A DNA stretch of 64,000 bases from Mycobacterium barrassiae (GTDB taxonomy: Bacteria > Actinomycetota > Actinomycetes > Mycobacteriales > Mycobacteriaceae): NCBI RefSeq assembly GCF_025822765.1, contig NZ_JACKUK010000023.1, positions 577,535 through 641,534 of the forward strand, in the 5' to 3' direction. This document shows, one piece after another, positions 63,223-64,000 of this stretch (positions are counted from its first letter, which is position 1; each line of letters opens with the position of its first letter). Made by a program: the position numbers and the translations under genes. Below the pieces are notes generated by a model that saw nothing but the letters and a program-made list of their open reading frames with translations, made no database searches and was not told where the DNA came from.

Positions 63223-64000
63223 GCGGGCGCCTAGCCGGCAGGGTCGCATTCATCACCGGAGCAGCACGCGGGCAGGGCCGCGCGCATGCGGTCCGCATGG
63301 CCACCGAGGGCGCCGACATCATCGCCGTCGACATCGCGGGGCCACTGCCTGAATGTGTCCCCTACCCGTCGGCGACGCCGGAGGATCTCAAGGAGACGGT
63401 GCGACTGGTCGAGGCCACCGGGCAGCGCGTCCTGTCCTACGCCGTGGACACCCGCGACCACGACGGGTTGCGCAAGGCCGTCGACGACGGCGTCGCCGAG
63501 TTGGGCCGGCTCGACATCATCGTCGCCAACGCGGGCATCACCGCGCCGCACGCCTGGAACGCGATCACCCCGGACGAGTGGCGCGACGTCATCGACGTCA
63601 ACCTCACCGGTACCTGGAACACGGTGATGGCCGGTGCTCAGCACATCGTCGACGGCGGCCGCGGCGGGTCGATCATCCTGATCAGCTCGGCCGCCGGAGT
63701 CAAGCTGCAGCCGTTCATGATTCACTACACGGCCAGCAAGCACGCCGTCACGGGGATGGCGCGCGCGTTCGCCGCCGAACTCGGCACGCATTCGATTCGC
63801 GTCAACAGCGTGCACCCCGGCCCCGTCGTCACCGAGATGGGGTCGCCGGAGATGGTCGAGGCGATCGCCAAGGCTGCCGAGGTCGTCGGCAACAGCGCCC
63901 TGCTGAACGTGCTGACGCCCTTCCTGCCGTCCTGGGTGGCGCAGCCCGAAGACATCGCCGACGCCGTCTGTTGGCTGGCCAGTGACGAGTCGAAAATGGT
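63219..64000 (+). CDS. Mycofactocin-coupled-type SDR (partial)
   Basis: N-terminal 260 residues of an SDR cut by the right edge. ITGAARGQGRAHAVRMATEG and the longer-than-usual insert after the second strand (PLPECVPYPSATPEDLKET) mark the mycofactocin-associated SDR group, whose members keep NAD bound and pass electrons to mycofactocin. ANAGI, ISSAAG and the catalytic Tyr/Lys in HYTASKHAV are present. It is translationally coupled to the acyl-CoA dehydrogenase and would oxidise a hydroxyl group of the same substrate series. Confidence 0.9.
   Translation, partial: MSGRLAGRVAFITGAARGQGRAHAVRMATEGADIIAVDIAGPLPECVPYPSATPEDLKETVRLVEATGQRVLSYAVDTRDHDGLRKAVDDGVAELGRLDIIVANAGITAPHAWNAITPDEWRDVIDVNLTGTWNTVMAGAQHIVDGGRGGSIILISSAAGVKLQPFMIHYTASKHAVTGMARAFAAELGTHSIRVNSVHPGPVVTEMGSPEMVEAIAKAAEVVGNSALLNVLTPFLPSWVAQPEDIADAVCWLASDESKM

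Overview
The window is high-GC actinobacterial DNA that looks like an environmental Mycobacterium (Mycolicibacterium-type). The reasons are frequent GTG starts behind purine-rich ribosome-binding sites, two luciferase-like F420-type oxidoreductases, a mycofactocin-type SDR, a DesA-type soluble acyl-ACP desaturase, many FadD/FadE/EchA-type genes and a narK-narGHJI operon. No rRNA, tRNA, CRISPR array, phage gene or insertion sequence was seen. Coding density is very high, and no stretch above 300 bases lacks a gene.

Layout. 1-7752 (minus): narK-narG-narH-narJ-narI, a respiratory nitrate reductase operon with 4-base overlaps; narI runs off the left edge. 7991-10416 (plus): cstA with a nested ybdD-type gene. 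10423-16300: an AhpD-like protein, a first ACMSD-type amidohydrolase, an LLM oxidoreductase with P450, and a lone carboxyltransferase. 16357-22659 (minus): LLM oxidoreductase, SnoaL-like protein, aminoglycoside-phosphotransferase-like protein, alpha/beta hydrolase, Baeyer-Villiger-type monooxygenase and acyl-ACP desaturase. 22874-29101 (plus): KshA-like Rieske oxygenase, thioesterase, acyl-CoA ligase, SDR, P450 and TetR regulator. 29102-36772: aldehyde dehydrogenase, class III CoA-transferase, molybdopterin oxidoreductase, atypical SCP2-type thiolase and a second amidohydrolase. 36805-46550 (minus): a tightly packed run of extended SDR, two acyl-CoA dehydrogenases, amidohydrolase, ligase, amidohydrolase, enoyl-CoA hydratase, DapA-family protein and SDR. 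46740-51083: second TetR, then thioesterase-GntR-hydratase-thiolase. 51188-58041 (plus): three enoyl-CoA hydratases and three AMP-forming ligases, all tightly linked. 58093-64000: a GntR/acyl-CoA dehydrogenase/thiolase/FabG operon, and divergently an acyl-CoA dehydrogenase with a mycofactocin-type SDR cut by the right edge.

How it fits together. From about 10 to 64 kb the genes read as a catabolic island: oxygenation (P450s, Rieske, BVMO, flavin/F420 enzymes), oxidation of alcohols and aldehydes, CoA activation (five ligases, one CoA-transferase), and beta-oxidation or ring cleavage (four acyl-CoA dehydrogenases, five hydratase-family proteins, three thiolase-fold proteins, four amidohydrolases, a DapA-type lyase). 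The substrate cannot be read from sequence; a cyclic terpenoid- or steroid-like carboxylate is an inference. The most striking non-coding signal is a recurring inverted repeat, consensus ACTGTAA-N3-TTACAGT, at five or more intergenic promoters between 21 and 47 kb, with weaker relatives from 11 to 51 kb. It probably marks a regulon controlled by two paralogous TetR proteins encoded at 28460 and 46740. Two further families of intergenic palindromes occur twice each, mostly between convergent genes and sometimes containing a gene's stop codon.
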